Positions 8,800 to 19,445 of a DNA stretch of 64,000 nt are shown piece after piece. The stretch is taken from the NCBI GenBank assembly GCA_958295665.1, contig OY282559.1, forward strand, positions 132,225,241 to 132,289,240. The letters run 5' to 3'. A program made the translations under genes and the position numbers. Source of the stretch: Tipula vernalis. Taxonomy: Eukaryota > Arthropoda > Insecta > Diptera > Tipulidae. The notes beneath the pieces are model-generated. The model worked only from the letters and a program-made list of their open reading frames with translations, ran no database searches and was not told the origin of the DNA. Every line of letters starts with the position of its first letter. Position 1 is the first letter of the stretch.

Positions 8800-9941
8800 T
8801 GGTGATGAATTGAGTTTTCGTTGACGTTTTCTATATAGTTAATATTCATTCTCTGCAGACCGTTCGTTAATTGATTGATGTCCTGATCTCTCCGGTAACT
8901 CTGTGGATCCCTGTTAAGGTAAGTCGGTTGCCTTTGATTAACTGTGGGCTGTAATGATCTTACTGGAGGTTGATAAGGATTCTGTTTTATTGGACTGTTG
9001 TGTGTGTTCCTGCGTGGCTCGAGATTGTGCTGGACCCTATTTGGCTGATAATTTCGTCGTCCATTATTTTGTTGGTAATTTTGTTGATTTCTGTTTGGAT
9101 ACTGATTCTTAATTCCAAACTGTGGCTCGTAGAGTTGCGCTCCGGACTGTGACTGTTGGTACCTTAGATTTGCGGCATTTCTGGCGGCACAGTTCTCCAA
9201 GATATGCCCGAAACGTTTGCAATACCTGCATGATACGGTTGGTACTACAACTTCCCTCCGTGCATGTGTCAAGGTATTGGTTCGGCATGTCTTCGCACTG
9301 TGGCCTGCCTTGTCACAAAGCTGGCACCTTGCCAGTGTATCCCCCTGGCTGCCAGTTGCTGTTGCTCTGGACAAACCAAGCTGACGCTCTACTCTATCTG
9401 CCATTTCAACAAGTTCTTTCAAGGATTTCCCTGTGGCCATCGACAGGTTTGTTCGGATGGCTTCGTTGTGTAATCCACGAACGAAAGCCTCCTGTTCTAA
9501 TGTGGCCACAAGGGGTTTCGGGAGTGCATTTGCCTCACCATATTTGGTACGGACTCCTGCTTCATAATCTAGTGCATGACTCTGTATCTGACTACCGAAG
9601 TCTGCACAGCTCTCGAATTTCCCTTGCTTGGCATTCCTTAATCGGTCTTGTAGTGATTCTATTGTGTGGGTGGGTAAAAATTTCTTTGCTATCAAACTAT
9701 AGAAGTCTTTGAGATCTTCTATATGGATGTCTTTGAACATCGTATATGCCCTACCACGAAGTCTAAATAGAATCTCGTCCAATAAGGTTGCCAGCTGTTC
9801 TGGTTTACCTAAGAGTTGTTTCTCGACGCGTTTGCACGCGTCTAAGAAGAAATAAACCTCGCTGGGGTCGACCTCAGCTTGGCCATAGAAAAGAGGAACA
9901 CGTTTCTCTACTAATTCTTGAATCTGCGTCAAATTAGCCAT
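8754..9941 (-). CDS. gag: gypsy-1 Gag (capsid-like domain and two CCHC zinc knuckles)
   Basis: The open frame continues up to the LTR edge, but the first in-frame ATG is at 9941, giving 395 residues, and I take this as the start. The first ~190 residues form an alpha-helical capsid-like region of Ty3/gypsy type. Two CX2CX4HX4C nucleocapsid knuckles follow at residues 206-219 (CQLCDKAGHSAKTC) and 238-251 (CRYCKRFGHILENC), then an Asn/Gln/Arg-rich tail. Gag packages the element RNA in virus-like particles. The 3' end overlaps the pol frame at the frameshift signal. The frame is intact. Confidence 0.93.
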   Translation of the reverse strand: MANLTQIQELVEKRVPLFYGQAEVDPSEVYFFLDACKRVEKQLLGKPEQLATLLDEILFRLRGRAYTMFKDIHIEDLKDFYSLIAKKFLPTHTIESLQDRLRNAKQGKFESCADFGSQIQSHALDYEAGVRTKYGEANALPKPLVATLEQEAFVRGLHNEAIRTNLSMATGKSLKELVEMADRVERQLGLSRATATGSQGDTLARCQLCDKAGHSAKTCRTNTLTHARREVVVPTVSCRYCKRFGHILENCAARNAANLRYQQSQSGAQLYEPQFGIKNQYPNRNQQNYQQNNGRRNYQPNRVQHNLEPRRNTHNSPIKQNPYQPPVRSLQPTVNQRQPTYLNRDPQSYRRDQDINQLTNGLQRMNINYIENVNENSIHHQGNEGGLVEHQQHQL

Positions 9942-10030
9942 TTTTCTTTCTATAATCTCAGTGTACGTTGGAACGGGCGGAATGAAATATTTCGAATGAA
10001 TGATTTTTTTCCTACTGTCCCTGAGCGGAA

Positions 10031-10048
10031 CGCTTTGCGGCAGCGCCA
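10031..10048 (-). promoter_or_regulatory. Putative primer binding site of gypsy-1
   Basis: One nucleotide inside the 5' LTR the minus strand reads TGGCGCTGCCGCAAAGCG. TGG at this point is the expected complement of a tRNA CCA end. I cannot assign the tRNA. Confidence 0.6.
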
Positions 10049-10049
10049 A

Positions 10050-11214
10050 TGTTATATAAATAGGGGTTAATGCCTACTTATACATTCACTAAACCTAAAC
10101 TAACTAGAGCCTAAATACTGTTTATTTAAGGCAAGTTTTTAATGTTAGAGAATTTATAGATTCAACGATTCGAGCTTACCTCGGGTGGGGGCTATTACCG
10201 AATCGTGAATTTATTTATCTTTAGATGGAGAATGCCGCTAGGCACAGTGTTATTTGACTATTCGGATACCTTGAGCACCGCTAACAAAAGAAACACGTGC
10301 GTAGCACTTTTTGGTTCTTTTGAGAGTGTTCTCTCAAGGCCTGGGCGTTATTGGTTAGTTGTTGTAATACTTACTTCTTATATTCTGGATCTGGAAGATG
10401 ATAGAAACTCCGCTTCTTGGTTTAATATTTTTTATTTAATATACTTATTTCACTTTGACAATGTTGTGGTTTTGAGATTCAAGACTATATTACTTATATT
10501 AAATTTTGTAAGCCTTATATACTAATTTTGTGTGTGTCTTTTGCACTAACAACAAAATTTCATTTCGGTCAATAATTTGGGTTGTTATGTTTGATTGCAT
10601 TTTTTATGCATTACAATTATTGCAAGTCGTGTGACATTTATTTAGTTTTGTCGGTATGTTTTTTTTTTGTGTCCCACATTTAATTGCTATTGGACGATTT
10701 TCATATATTGATAGTTAAATTTATTACATATTTTACTGATAGACCTTTTCCAAATTTATGACCTAAATTTTAATTGATTTTACATATTTTTATTATTACG
10801 AAATATCGCATTACTTTGAATTTTGAAATTATGATCTACATTATTTATTTCCTTATATTCTAATACATAAAATTTACTACCGATCATATTTCTTTTTTCT
10901 TTTCGCTCCATTGACCTATAATGTTATGTATTGCGATATTCCACTTTACTTTATTTTTATATTACAGACGGTTACTTAATTTCTTTATATGTCATATGTC
11001 TCGTATTTTCAAGTTCATCATTTTCAATTTGTTTTGGTAACTAACCTTAATATTGTATGTGTTATATTTGATATTCATATTCCTGAATGTTTACTATTTA
11101 TTGTCGTATAATGATGGTCAGTGCCATTATACAATTATATTAATTATTTACTATGTATGTTAGATGTTGGGAAATGGTATTATTTCCTATGGGAAATGAT
11201 GCCGTTTCACAACA
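10050..11214 (-). repeat. 5' LTR of gypsy-1 (1165 bp, complete)
   Basis: Begins TGTTATATAAATAG and ends GTTTCACAACA on the plus strand, so it has TG...CA ends. The last 668 nt match the interrupted left LTR. A small plus-strand ORF at 10205-10525 is LTR sequence and is not called. Confidence 0.9.
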
Positions 11215-12839
11215 ATATGCACTGGTAGTCAGAACCAGCTTTTTGTCTCAAAAGTAAGCAAATCTACTCGTCAGTCACATATACCTGCTAAGGACTTGAG
11301 GAGTGAAAAACAACAGAAACAAAACATATCTATTTAACTACCACCAGAGAAGCCAGCTCAGTGTAGTTACATGTAAAACGACAATGACATGAATTTTGTT
11401 AGAGCCAATAATCATTTCAAAAGAATACAAAAATTGGGCGTTATAGGAAGCTGGAGTCAAACTGCCTAATACACACAAAAAAGACAAAGGAAATGCAACA
11501 CAAATCAATTAAATAGGAACTATTCTAAATTCAAGGCTAGTACTAGGCCTCCCAAAACTGCTGGTTACAACAAATCAAATCAACACAAATTAACTAAATT
11601 TGAGCGGGGAAATTATCCAACTATCTGATATGTTGGCAAAAACTACACACTTAAAAAAATTATGGTATGCGTTGCAATTAGTATCGCATTTGACTTCCAA
11701 TGTATCAAAAAATAATGCAGGATGCACTTAATTTATATATACATAACAAAATATTTTTAGTATCACAAAAATCCATTAAACTAGAACAATCTTCAATGTG
11801 TGTTACGACCATCATCCGTCTACACCATGTTAAAAATTTGTTGAATAAGAAAGTAGCGGCAAATTGATAAATCTCGTTTATATTAATTCACCCGTTGAAG
11901 GGTTATTTATGCTCTTTTATGTTTCCAAATTTAAAATTAATATTCCATTCGTTTTGTCAATAAACATATTTTGTGTTGACCATGTATATTGAGAAGAGAT
12001 AGATAAAAATTGTAATTCTCCCTGTTTGTTGTAACGAGTCATACGCAGCGATGCCGTTGTACTACTATCGGAGTATTTGTACTACTTTTTTAAATGGTGT
12101 ACTACTGTACTCCTCAAATGCGAAAAGTACTACTGTTTTTCGTTCTGGACTGAAAATTACGAAAAAGTACTACATTTCAATAGACCCAACTACCAAAACT
12201 CTCTTTTGTTTGTAGGGATATAATATCTCAATTTTTAGTTCTGTCTTTTATCACTTTCATTCGCACATAATCACTGCGTTCCATTCGAAACATTTTGCTA
12301 CTGCCAAGTACTTGAGAGTAGATGCTCAATGATGTAGGTAACTGCGGCAAGGAAACTTTCGAATTTTGAAATGAAACTTTCCACATCGATAGAGCCGAAT
12401 TTGTGCTAATTAGTGTTCAGAGGAAAAAATTAGTGCTGGTCCAGGAACCGAGAAAACAGCAAACATAATTTCAAGATTTCACCTGAAAGACGATAAATAA
12501 ATTCTAAAACTACTTCTAAAACCCGAGTTACAGCAAAAACCGGTCAACATCAGTAAAAATCAGTATTATTTTCAAAAAGGTAGATTAATTGAGGAAATTT
12601 TTGCTTGGCCTAGAAAAACTAAACTTTAAATTTTCATTCATAAAATAAAGAAAATCGAAATTACCCTAAATGCTACTATATTGAACAGTAACGTATTGAG
12701 TTGTTCAATAATATTTTAATGGAACAATATTAAATAAGTAGATAATAAAAAATATCGATAAAAATGTTTAGAAATTATTGAAAAGTTCCCTTTCTCTCAA
12801 ATAATCGATTCAACATATTCATAGACATATAAAAATAGG
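11215..12839. other. AT-rich intergenic stretch, no gene seen
   Basis: No coding frame of useful length. A clustered GTACTACT motif occurs several times between about 12055 and 12180, suggesting a degenerate short tandem repeat. The rest is unremarkable. Confidence 0.6.
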
Positions 12840-15800
12840 CTGAAATTCTAATCCAGATTTGGCCCAGTTCCATTGAACATGACGAACGGTTGATTGAGAG
12901 AATTTCTGACCCAAAATGTTCTACAAACCAACGAACTTAGCAGTTCTAATGATATTCTTTGATCAGGAATATTCATAACCATCCGAAAAATGTAGTGGCT
13001 GAATTTGTGCTAATCCAGATTTGTCACAATTCCATTGAACATGAAAAATGGTTAATTGAGCGAATTTCTGACAAAAAATGTTCTACAAACCAACGAACTT
13101 GGCAGTTCGAATAATATTCTATGATCGGGAATATTCATAACCATCCGAGAAATATGGTGGCTGAATTTGTGCTAATCCAGATTTGGCCCAATTCCATTGA
13201 ACATGAAAAATGGTTGATTGAACGAATTTCTGACACAAAATGTTTTACAACCCAACAAACTTAGCAGTTTTAAAGATATACTTTGATCAGAAATATTCAT
13301 AACCATCCAAAAAATATGGTGGCTGAATTTGTGATAATCCAGATTTGGCCCAATTCCATTGAACATGAAGAATGGTTGATTGAACGAATTTCTGACACAA
13401 AATGTTCTACAAACCAACTAAATTAGTAGTTCTAATAATATAATCCGATCGGGAATATTCATAACCATCCGAAAAATATGGTGGCTGAATTTGTGCTAAT
13501 CCAGATTTGGCCCAATTCCATTGAACATGAAAAATTGTTGATTGAATGAATTTCTGACACAAAATGTTCTACAGACCAACGAACTTGGCAGTTCTAATAA
13601 TATTTTCTAATCGGGAATATTCATAACCATCCGAGAAATATGGTGGCTGAATTTGTGCTAATCCAGATTTGGCCCAATTCCATTCAACATGAAGAATTGT
13701 TGATTTAACGAATTTCTGACACAAAATGTTTTACAAACCAACGAACTTGGCAGTTCTAATGATATTCTAAGATTGGAAATTATCATAAACCTCCGAAAAA
13801 TATAGTGGCTGAATTTGTGCTCTACTCCGATAGAATATATTCATAATCATCCGAAAAATATGGTGGCTGAATTTGTGTCAATCCAGATTTGGCCCAATTC
13901 CATTGAACATGAAGAATGGTTGATTGAACGAATTTCTGACACAAAATGTTCTAAAAACCAACGAACTTAGCAGTTCTAATAATATTCTTTGATCGGGAAT
14001 ATTCATAACCATCCGAAAAATATGGTGGCTGAATTTGTGCTAATCCAGATTTGGCCCAATTCCATTGTTCATGAAAAATGGTTGATTGAACGAATTTCTG
14101 ACAAAAAATGTTCTACAAACCAACGAACTTGGCAGTTCTCATAATATTCTATGATCGGGAATATTCATAACCATCCGAGAAATATGGTGGCTGAATTTGT
14201 GCTAATCCAGATTTGGCCCAATTCCATTGAACATGAAAAATGGTTGATTGAACGAATTTCTGACACAAAATGTTCTACAAACCAACGAACTTAGCAGTTT
14301 TAATGATATACGTCGATCGGAAATATTCATAGCCATTAAAAAAATATGGTGGCTGAATTTGTGCTAATCCAGATTTGGCCCAATTCCATTGAACATGAAG
14401 AATGGTTGATTGAGCGAATTTCTGACACAAAATGTTCTACAAACCAACTAACTTAGTAGTTCTAATGATATAATCCGATCCGGAATATTCATAACCATCC
14501 AAAAAATATGGTGGCTGAATTTGTGCTAATCCAGATTTGGCCCAATTCCATTGAACATGAAAAATTTTTGATTTAACGAATTTCTGACACAAAATGTTCT
14601 ACAAACCAACAAACTTGGCAGTTCTAATAATATTCTCTAATCGGGAATATTCATAACCATCCGAGAAATATGGTGGCTGAATTTGTGCTAATCCAGATTT
14701 GGCCCAATTCCATTGAACATGAAGAATGGTTGATTGAATGAATTTCTGACACAAAATGTTTTACAAACCAACGAACTTGGCAGTTCTAATGATATTCTTT
14801 GATCGGAAATTATCCTAACCATCCGAAAAATATAGTGGCTAAATTTGTGCTAATCTAGATTTGGCCCAATCCCATTGAACATGAAAAATGGTTGATTGAA
14901 CGAATTTCTGACACAAAATGTTCTACAAATCAACGAACTTAGCAGTTCTAATGATATAATTCGATCCGGAATTATCATAACAATCCGAGAAATATGGTGG
15001 CTGAATTTGTGCTAATCCAGATTTGGCCCAATTCCATTGAACATGAAGAATGGATGATTTAACGAATTTCTGACACAAAATGTTCTACAAACCAACAAAC
15101 TTGGCAGTTCTAATAATATTCTCTAATCGGGAATATTCATAACCATCCGAGAAATATGGTGGCTGAATTTGTGCTAATCCAGATTTGGCCCAATTCCATT
15201 GAACATGAAGAATGGTTGATTAAACGAATTTCTGACACAAAATGTTCTACAAACCAACGAACTTTGCAGTTCTAATGATATTCTCCGATCGAGAATATTC
15301 ATAACCATCCGAGAAATATGGTGGCTGAATTTGTGCTAATCCAGATTTGGCCCAATTCCATTGAACATGAAGAATGGTTGATTGAACGAATTTCTGACAC
15401 ACAATGTTCTACAAACCAACGAACTTAGCAGTTCTAATAAAATACTCCGATCGGAAATATTCATAACCATCCGAGAAATATGGTGGCTGAATTTTTGCTA
15501 ATCCAGATTTGGCCCAATTCCATTGAACATGAAGAATGGATGATTTAACGAATTTCTGACACAAAATGTTCTACAAACCAACAAACTTGGCAGTTTTAAT
15601 AATGTTTTCTAATCGGGAATATTCATAACCATCCGAGAAATATGGTGGCTGAATTTATGCTAATCCAGATTTGGCCCAATTCCATTGAACATAAAGAATG
15701 GTTGATTGAGCGAATTTCTGACACAAAATGTTCTACAAACCTACGAACTTGGCGGTTCTAATGATATTCTCCGATCGAGAATATTCATAACCATCCGAGA

Positions 15801-15920
15801 AATAAAGTGGCTGAATTTGTGCTAATCCAGATTTGGCCCAATTCCATTGAACATGAAGAATGGTTGATTGAACGAATTTCTGACACACAATGTTCTACAA
15901 ACCAACGAACTTAGCAGTTG
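12840..15920. repeat. 162-bp satellite array, 19 monomers with higher-order organisation
   Basis: The marker CCAGATTTGGCCCA recurs at about 12853, 13015, 13177, 13339, 13501, 13663, 13885, 14047, 14209, 14369, 14531 and onward to 15827. Spacing is 162 nt except for one 222-nt interval that holds a 60-nt partial copy. Monomers are highly similar and differ mostly in a ~20-nt variable window (..ATTCTTTGATCGGG.. and variants). The order of variants repeats with a six-monomer and then a three-monomer period. The array ends abruptly at 15920 within a monomer. ORFs here are by-products of the repeat. Confidence 0.96.
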
Positions 15921-16296
15921 GCAGATACTTCTGAATCTAATTCGATCTCGTTCGCTATTTATATACACAAACCAAACTTCTAGAAAATTCGTGACTTTTT
16001 CAGTAAGGATAATGTAGAAACATTAGAGCGTTTGGGTTACCTCGATGTTCCTTTCGTATCCGGTAAACCACGACGTTCATCCTTGTGATGAGAATGTTTT
16101 TGTTTTTCGTTGCGGTTTGTGAAGCCATACTAATTATCCTTCTTGGAATCTTTAGTTAATTGCACGTATGTTATATCTAGTTTTCCTCCAGTCGACCGAA
16201 AATCGCACTCTTCTTCGCGCAACCCGGCACCTGATGTTCATTCGATCCCCCCACAATTATTTCTGACGTCGATATCGGCTCTCTATACCATTGAAT

Positions 16297-16756
16297 TTAA
16301 GTGGTTTTATCCCTACTTAATACTCCCCGTCCTAAATCCAACTCGAAGATGACCACAATATCCACGACCAGAAAGTCGTGTGAGAAAAGAGTTTTACCAA
16401 TCCTTACATTCATGATCTTTTGCCCTTTTATCATTGCACTATCCTCATTTGTCACTCTTAATTTTAACCCGTCAGCCAGCTGCACAGCTCCCCCGTTCAA
16501 GTTGTCCCGGACAATCGTATGAGTTGCTCCAGTATCCGCCCTTGACTGTTACGCTGCTATCGCCTCGTGCTAAACTCGTTACAGGGATGTATAAAATAGG
16601 GTAACTAAACGGTAAGATTAGCTTCTGCTCCTTTAAACTGGCTTTAATCTCGTTAGATGTATCCAATCTCGTTACATACCCAACACCTGTGCTCGTTGCC
16701 TCTATACCTTTGTCGCCATCGTCCGACACGCGATCCCTTGAAATGTGACCCAACAT
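16297..16756 (-). pseudogene. Gag C-terminus and retropepsin fragment, frameshifted
   Basis: Two overlapping minus frames (16756-16472 and 16500-16297) join into one product if a single shift near 16545 is allowed. Around 16800-16740 lies a damaged zinc knuckle, FWECDMLGHISRDR, in which the first and last Cys of a CX2CX4HX4C motif are Phe and Arg. The shifted frame then gives the retropepsin motif ADTGATHTIV, followed by hydrophobic beta-strand-like sequence and a GRGVLS segment. It is an inactive remnant. Confidence 0.65.
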
Positions 16757-17411
16757 ATCACATTCCCAAAACTCAACCAGCAGCTTCCGAATTTTAGTAC
16801 CGTCCGCCCGATATACCCGTTGGTGTCTAAATTCATTTAGCGCCTAAATAATGACGGTGTGGTTGTAGCTTCTGCTGTCTCGTTCGTCAATGCACAAGCG
16901 ATGGTTTCGGAGAAGATTTCTTTAGGTGACAACATAACCACCTTGCGGGTTTCTGGATCTCAAATTCCGTCAATGGATGCGTTAGTTTTAAGCATTTCCA
17001 TGTGATCGGCCGACGTGCTTGTATGTGCTAGATGCACTAGTCCCTCAATTGCCGATGAAAATGTCTGTAGCGACCCTCCTTCCTTTTGGTGGCGGCTTTT
17101 CAATTTCATTCTTGTTCCGGAGTGGTTTGTAAAGCCTCTGTTGTTTCGCTTTTAAGGGCCACTATTAACGCCGCGACACAATGCTTATCGTTCCAATGAT
17201 TTTGATTGCCTGTTGTCTTGTCGAATGTAGTCGCTTTAACTTGATGGATTGTACGATCTGAACCACATTCGTCGTTGTTTCGCTTGTCATCACATCAATT
17301 AGCTCCTTCTCGAGACTTTGAAATTTTTCTTCAGCTTGTTCGACTCCCGTTTGTATTTTCTCTCCAACCTGTTGAACCTTTCTTTTCTAATTTTCGTTCA
17401 ACCGGCTGAAT

Positions 17412-17866
17412 CTATATTTTTAATTCCGCCTGCAATTTTTCTACTTGGTGACGTAGCAAAGTGGATAACTCGATAAATTTATCGTCCATTCTCTTTTGCC
17501 CATCTGTAATTTCCTGGGTGGGTTGTTCAATTTTCTTTATTTGTTGTTCCATCTGGTGTTTTATTTCTTGGTTTGACCAGTTTATTTTCTCCAACTGACG
17601 CTGGTTTTGTTGTTCCATCTTTTGGGTCGACTGCTCAATTTCCTCCAGTTGATGTTTCATTATTTATGGTTTGACTGGAAAGCCATTAACTTCGACCAAT
17701 CTAAACTACCAGAAGTTATTTTTGCTGTTTCAGCCAATGTTTTTGTTTCATCTCTTGTCATTGTTACTTCTACGCCAAAATCATGATGATCAGCGTTTAG
17801 CCCATAATTTCCCATGGCGTCACGTAGTCGCCCTTGTAAGGCTGGTTTACTGCCATCAGTAGCCAA
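17412..17866 (-). pseudogene. Gag N-terminal region with coiled coil, broken
   Basis: The frame 17866-17660 starts MATDGSKPALQGRLRD, an opening found in Gag proteins of some gypsy-type elements. After a stop, the frame 17660-17412 is a Gln/Glu/Lys-rich heptad-like coiled coil of ~80 residues. It sits just inside the LTR at 17967-18347, the right place for gag. The exact family is not recognised. The stop between the halves and the lack of a continuing frame to the zinc knuckle mark it as dead. Confidence 0.6.
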
Positions 17867-17966
17867 ACCAGGTTTTTCAAGTTCGTTTTTTTAATTCTGG
17901 AACTCTTAATTCCGAGAGAATAATTTTCTTTGTTTTAATGTGCACAATCCCACCGCTGTCACCAAT

Positions 17967-18347
17967 TGTTACGTTTTCGCCTTGTGAATCAAGGTTCGTA
18001 TCACTGGATTGCGAATAAAATAAAACACTTCAGTTTAACACTTTTACTTTTTATATCTCACTAATTCACCTTTTAATTCACTTTTAATTCACTTTTTGTT
18101 CCTTAAACTGTGGATAAATCACTAATTGCTAGCCGATTCGATACAAAACACTCTATAGTCTGATTTTATTCCAAATTTAAATATTTTTTTGGTAACCGAA
18201 ATTTTCACATTTTTCCTGTCAATAGTCTCCAATGCTACCACTTTAATTGCCGTAGAAATTGCCTTCCAGTTTTATTTTGAAGTTCATTCAGTTTGAAAAT
18301 GTCAAGTTTCAGTCAGCAATAAATTCTTTGGAGAAAATGACGTAACA
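17967..18347 (-). repeat. Probable 5' LTR (381 bp) of the truncated element
   Basis: Bounded by TGTTACG at 17967 and CGTAACA at 18347 (inverted 7-bp ends, TG...CA). The minus strand directly inside reads TTGGTGACAGCGG, a plausible primer site containing TGG. No partner LTR exists in the window, so the boundaries rest on termini only. Confidence 0.65.
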
Positions 18348-18948
18348 ATTCACATAATCTACATTTGGTCTGGTATAACTGCCCAAATGGGTTTCAACAA
18401 GTGAACAAAATTAAAGCAGGCAATCTCCTAGGCTGTAATAAGTACAATCTTGGAATTCGTTTTTCATTCATACCTCAGAGATATGGAATGGGCTGTTCAT
18501 TAATTTGTGCACATGTATATTGGGTGAATAAACTCCTGGTATTTATTTAAGATCGTATAAGAAGCAACCTACGCGTAAGTAATTTTTCGTTCAAATTACA
18601 TAGATTTAGAGCCTTGTTTGCAGGATAAAGTACCTAAAAATTATCTTTTTGAAATGTTTAAAGTTTGTATTGAATTAGGGCAAAATAAGGAGTAACCAAA
18701 CAAATATATTTATAGTAAGGATTTTATATATTACGTACCATATATTGGGATGTAGGATGTAGTTGTATAATTTTGTAATTCTATATATAATATAAAGAGA
18801 TATACAAAAATATTCGATCGAATAAACAGCAACAATTTTCAATTAATTTTGTGTTACACCATCACCTCCCTTTCGATGTCGTACGATTAACATGCACTTT
18901 TGCGTATGACATTGATGGATCGTTTTTAATATAAACAATTTGTTATGA

Positions 18949-19006
18949 TGTACAAAAAAGGATTATAAATTATTTTTGCGAAAAATAGAATCCTTTTTCT
19001 TGTACA
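18949..19006. repeat. 58-nt near-perfect hairpin
   Basis: TGTACAAAAAAGGATT pairs with AATCCTTTTTCTTGTACA with a small offset, and the interior (ATTTTT GCG AAAAAT) folds too, giving a stem of roughly 25 bp. It may be a mini inverted-repeat element or just AT-rich palindrome. Confidence 0.6.
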
Positions 19007-19130
19007 TGTAAATAAGGATTGTTTTCATCTTTTTTGTTTTATGAGTCCCGCACCGCAAGGACATTAAATCTCCGCATGTTTTCTTATACATACAAACAAA
19101 ACCAAAAAAAAAAATCCAATTATTTTTTTT

Positions 19131-19445
19131 TTGGTTTTACATCGTTACAAGGATCAGATTTTATGTGGGTTTCTAGATTTAATTGAATATGGGAGGACTC
19201 CAACCAAAAAGAAAATATTTACAAAATTTAAAGAACAAATTACTAGAAATATTAAGTTTATATTGTGTATACATTATGTTCTCAATGAAAACATAAATCC
19301 CCTTTTAAAATTCAATAAAACTACAAATCGATGTATCCTTATAAACGAATCAGCTGAAATCCAAACAATATGCGAACAAATATACAGTAAAGCAAATCCT
19401 TATACACAAGTAACTTCTCACACAGCTGGAAAATTTATTAGTTGA
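19131..19445 (+). CDS. Unidentified 104-codon ORF
   Basis: The frame has a TTG as first possible start and no ATG upstream in frame. The product contains LIEYGRTPTKKKIF, a Lys-rich helix, and a C-terminal ESAEIQTICEQIYSK segment. The last part vaguely resembles the entry to an H2C2 zinc-binding integrase module, but no zinc ligands follow. The composition is less biased than neighbouring shadow ORFs. It may be a fragment of a mobile-element or domesticated integrase-like gene, or chance. I do not recognise it. Confidence 0.25.
   Translation: MVLHRYKDQILCGFLDLIEYGRTPTKKKIFTKFKEQITRNIKFILCIHYVLNENINPLLKFNKTTNRCILINESAEIQTICEQIYSKANPYTQVTSHTAGKFIS

Larger units (their letters stand above)
7627..8838 (-). 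pseudogene. N-terminal part of Pol frame: linker and Ser/Asn/Tyr-rich repeat domain with two nonsense codons
   Basis: The pol reading frame is open upstream of the protease to a TAA at 8839-8841, overlapping the end of gag. It encodes a short basic linker after the frameshift site, then about fifteen copies of a 19-residue unit (SASVVPTSSVSYLNNNYQS), then an acidic linker into the protease. Two repeat copies carry stops in this frame: TAA at 8398-8400 (TCA to TAA) and TAG at 8125-8127 (CAG to TAG). As written, a Gag-Pol fusion would terminate before the protease. Recombination between repeat copies could remove either stop, or the stops may be suppressed, but nothing here shows that. Confidence 0.75.
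1..11214 (-). mobile_element. Ty3/gypsy LTR retrotransposon (gypsy-1), young, 3' LTR cut by window start
   Basis: The sequence from 1-247 plus 2327-2747 repeats at 10547-11214 with the same total length (668 nt) and no difference that I could see by eye. These are therefore the two LTRs of one recently inserted element. The element reads on the minus strand: 5' LTR at 10050-11214, a primer site, gag, a frameshifted pol (PR-RT-RH-IN), an env remnant, a polypurine tract at 2748-2761, then the 3' LTR. The first ~497 bp of the left LTR lie outside the window. The 3' LTR is split by a Penelope-like insertion (248-2313). The domain order PR-RT-RH-IN is that of Ty3/gypsy. The family name within gypsy is not assigned. 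Confidence 0.93.
15921..18347 (-). mobile_element. Truncated LTR retrotransposon: 5' LTR, gag, protease fragment
   Basis: A minus-strand series of damaged frames (gag coiled coil, zinc knuckle, DTGA protease) follows a 381-bp LTR-like segment at the right end. No RT or integrase and no second LTR are present before the satellite edge, so the element lost everything beyond the protease region. Positions 15921-16296 hold only weakly coding sequence. Confidence 0.7.

Noticed and set aside
9122..9712. 196-codon plus-strand ORF
   Set aside because: Antisense to gypsy-1 gag, which has start, stop and two zinc knuckles on the minus strand.
13172..13417. 81-codon ORF with an internal repeat
   Set aside because: Arises from two satellite monomers; the periodicity is the 162-bp unit, not a protein repeat.
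12840..15920. CRISPR-like spaced repeats
   Set aside because: The units are contiguous 162-bp monomers that vary throughout, not short repeats separated by unique spacers, and the genome is eukaryotic.
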